Positions 62,831 through 64,000 of a stretch of DNA of 64,000 nt are shown here, one piece after another. The stretch comes from Tritrichomonas musculus. Lineage: Eukaryota > Parabasalia > Tritrichomonadida > Tritrichomonadidae. The number at the start of each line of letters is the position of its first letter. Within the stretch, counting starts at the first letter, position 1. Position numbers and translations under genes: made by a program. The stretch spans positions 434,001 through 498,000 of the forward strand of contig JAPFFF010000063.1 in NCBI GenBank assembly GCA_039105265.1. Direction: 5' to 3'. Under the pieces are notes generated by a model. That model was not told the origin of the DNA. It saw only the letters and a list, made by a program, of their open reading frames with translations, and searched no databases.

Positions 62831-63091
62831 TCTTAAAAGAGTAAAAATCGATTTCTTAATAGAGTATTAATAAACGGTCGTTCAGATATAAAGTTCAGAA
62901 AAGACAAACATCTTAATTTTCTTAAATTTATCAATTAACTGAATGTTTTCTTTTAGTTAAATTTCAAAATGCTTTTGTTTGAGAATTATCTGAAAAAGAT
63001 TTTGAATTTCAATACTAAATATAAAAAAAAAAAAAAAAATTAATTATAAAATATAACATTTATTTATTTTTCTCATGGTCAAATTTCAAAA

Positions 63092-63622
63092 TTAGTCAGA
63101 GGGAGATATTGTTAATGAAACGTCATCAGGTATTTCTGATCGGTCGACTGAAAGAAGATCTTCAATTGGAACATCAGTGACTTCTGATAAATCACATGAT
63201 ATAAGTTCTTCGTTAGGAATGTCAGGAATATCATTAATATCACGAACTCTACCAGTTTCATGATGAACTCTACCAGTTTCATGATGAACTCTACCAGTTT
63301 CATGATGAACATCATGAACATCAACATCCCTTTGTACAGGAGCATTGTTTGCTGTACCAGGAACTGCATTCCAATCATCATTCTGTAGTTCGCTATCTTC
63401 TTGTTTATTTTGATGGTGGTGGTGATGATGATGACGTCCTTCCCTATTTTCTCTTCTTTCTTGGATTTCTTCAATTCTTTTTTCATACTTATCCATTTTC
63501 TTTTCATGCTTGCGTTCTCTCTTTTCCCTCTTTCTTTCATATTTTAAATCTTTCTTTGAAGTTTTGCTTGAAGCTTCTTCACCATATGTATTATCTTTTA
63601 TATCGATTTCACTTTCAGCCAT
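63092..63622 (-). CDS. Charged His-rich coiled-coil protein, hypothetical
   Basis: 176 residues. 20-65 is a strongly charged coiled coil (YERKREKRERKHEKKMDKYE), followed by a seven-His run (GRHHHHHHHQ) that could bind metal, three copies of the 7-residue repeat VHHETGR, and an acidic C-terminus with two IPxEDL-type motifs (DVPIEDLLSVD). No membrane segment. Family not recognised; comparable charged segments occur in the calpain-like protein. The ATG at 63622 has an initiator-like TCATTAAT 17 nt upstream. Confidence 0.65.
   Translation of the reverse strand: MAESEIDIKDNTYGEEASSKTSKKDLKYERKREKRERKHEKKMDKYEKRIEEIQERRENREGRHHHHHHHQNKQEDSELQNDDWNAVPGTANNAPVQRDVDVHDVHHETGRVHHETGRVHHETGRVRDINDIPDIPNEELISCDLSEVTDVPIEDLLSVDRSEIPDDVSLTISPSD
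63244..63306. repeat. 21-bp coding tandem repeat, three copies
   Basis: GAACTCTACCAGTTTCATGA plus T three times, coding VHHETGR on the minus strand with no base changes. Confidence 0.9.
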
Positions 63623-63633
63623 CTGCTTTAAAA

Positions 63634-63641
63634 ATTAATGA
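63634..63641 (-). promoter_or_regulatory. Initiator-like element of His-rich gene
   Basis: TCATTAAT on the minus strand, A 17 nt before the ATG; good fit to the trichomonad initiator and 5' UTR length. Confidence 0.4.
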
Positions 63642-64000
63642 AAAAAAATAACAAGATGAAATCATAATTTTTTTCTAAAGCATCATTACAATTTTCTATG
63701 CTTTATTATTATCTCTTTTCAATTTATTTAAATGTTTATTTTAAATTTTCAATGATGTTCTGAATTTTTAAAAGAAAGATAACTATTCAAAATTTAATGA
63801 TATTTTTTTGGTTTTAATTTGAAAAAGATAGCATTTCAAATTTATATTTTTCTCCCGTAGTAATTATAAAAAACAAATAAACTTATTTTTTTGATTTATA
63901 AAAAAAACTCATGAATTCAACATATCCTTATAATAAATGTGATATTTACATCATTTATTATAATTAAAAATAATACAAAAAAAATGAAAATACAGAAATG
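63642..64000. other. Intergenic, window end
   Basis: AT-rich, nothing recognised. Confidence 0.4.

Overview
The window looks like nuclear DNA of a parabasalid protist, most like Tritrichomonas or Trichomonas. This rests on very AT-rich DNA with long poly-A/T tracts, intronless genes, and a trichomonad gene set: Sel1-repeat kinases, DUF3447/ankyrin proteins, BspA-like LRR_5 proteins, Pmp-like GGA-motif surface proteins, R2R3 Myb factors, calpain-like proteins and C-terminally unprenylated small GTPases. Several genes have a trichomonad-type initiator (TCA-Y-W) a short way upstream of the ATG. The genus is an inference; no rRNA or other marker gene is present. I recognised no retrovirus-like or Polinton-like element.

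Layout. 1-2 kb: 3' part of a Sel1 protein with a highly homogenised 36-residue repeat. 2-4.3 kb: a GC-rich hairpin island, a 22-bp satellite split by a TA-flanked MITE, and a MITE with a 9-bp target duplication. 4.4-7 kb: a kinase pseudogene, an unidentified decayed coding stretch and a fragment copied from the Sel1 gene. 7-9 kb (minus): a pseudokinase-Sel1 protein. 11.2-12 kb: an R2R3 Myb protein. 13.3-15.6 kb: a DUF3447-BspA LRR fusion. 17.5-23.6 kb (minus): a 2012-residue calpain-like/PH-like/LRR protein. 24.8-25.8 kb: a kinase pseudogene whose paralog lies at 46.3-48.7 kb. 26.4-32 kb (minus): a 1858-residue Pmp-like surface protein with a near-perfect 1776-bp tandem duplication.

33-38.7 kb is a nest of DNA transposons. 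A TA-flanked foldback element (34007-38658) is interrupted by a MULE-like element (34188-36475) carrying a zinc-finger ORF, and by a second MULE-type MITE (36971-38491). The first MULE-like element is itself interrupted by another copy of the foldback element (34301-35148). Target duplications and an internal empty site support the order. 38.7-46.3 kb is an AT-rich gene desert with MITEs and one tRNA-like sequence inside a terminal-inverted-repeat element.

48.8-49.9 kb is a foldback element containing nine 61-bp palindromic repeats. 50.2-53.4 kb holds a kinase relic and a DUF3447/ankyrin gene whose ankyrin units are broken up by a 25-bp minisatellite. 54.5 and 57.4 kb hold duplicated small GTPase genes, the second carrying a nonsense codon. 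58.9-62.8 kb (minus) is a 1326-residue kinase-Sel1 protein and 63.1-63.6 kb (minus) a charged His-rich protein.

There are no operons and no obvious pathway. The common theme is large, fast-evolving signalling and surface families in which intact genes sit beside dead or partial copies, with mobile elements in the gaps.
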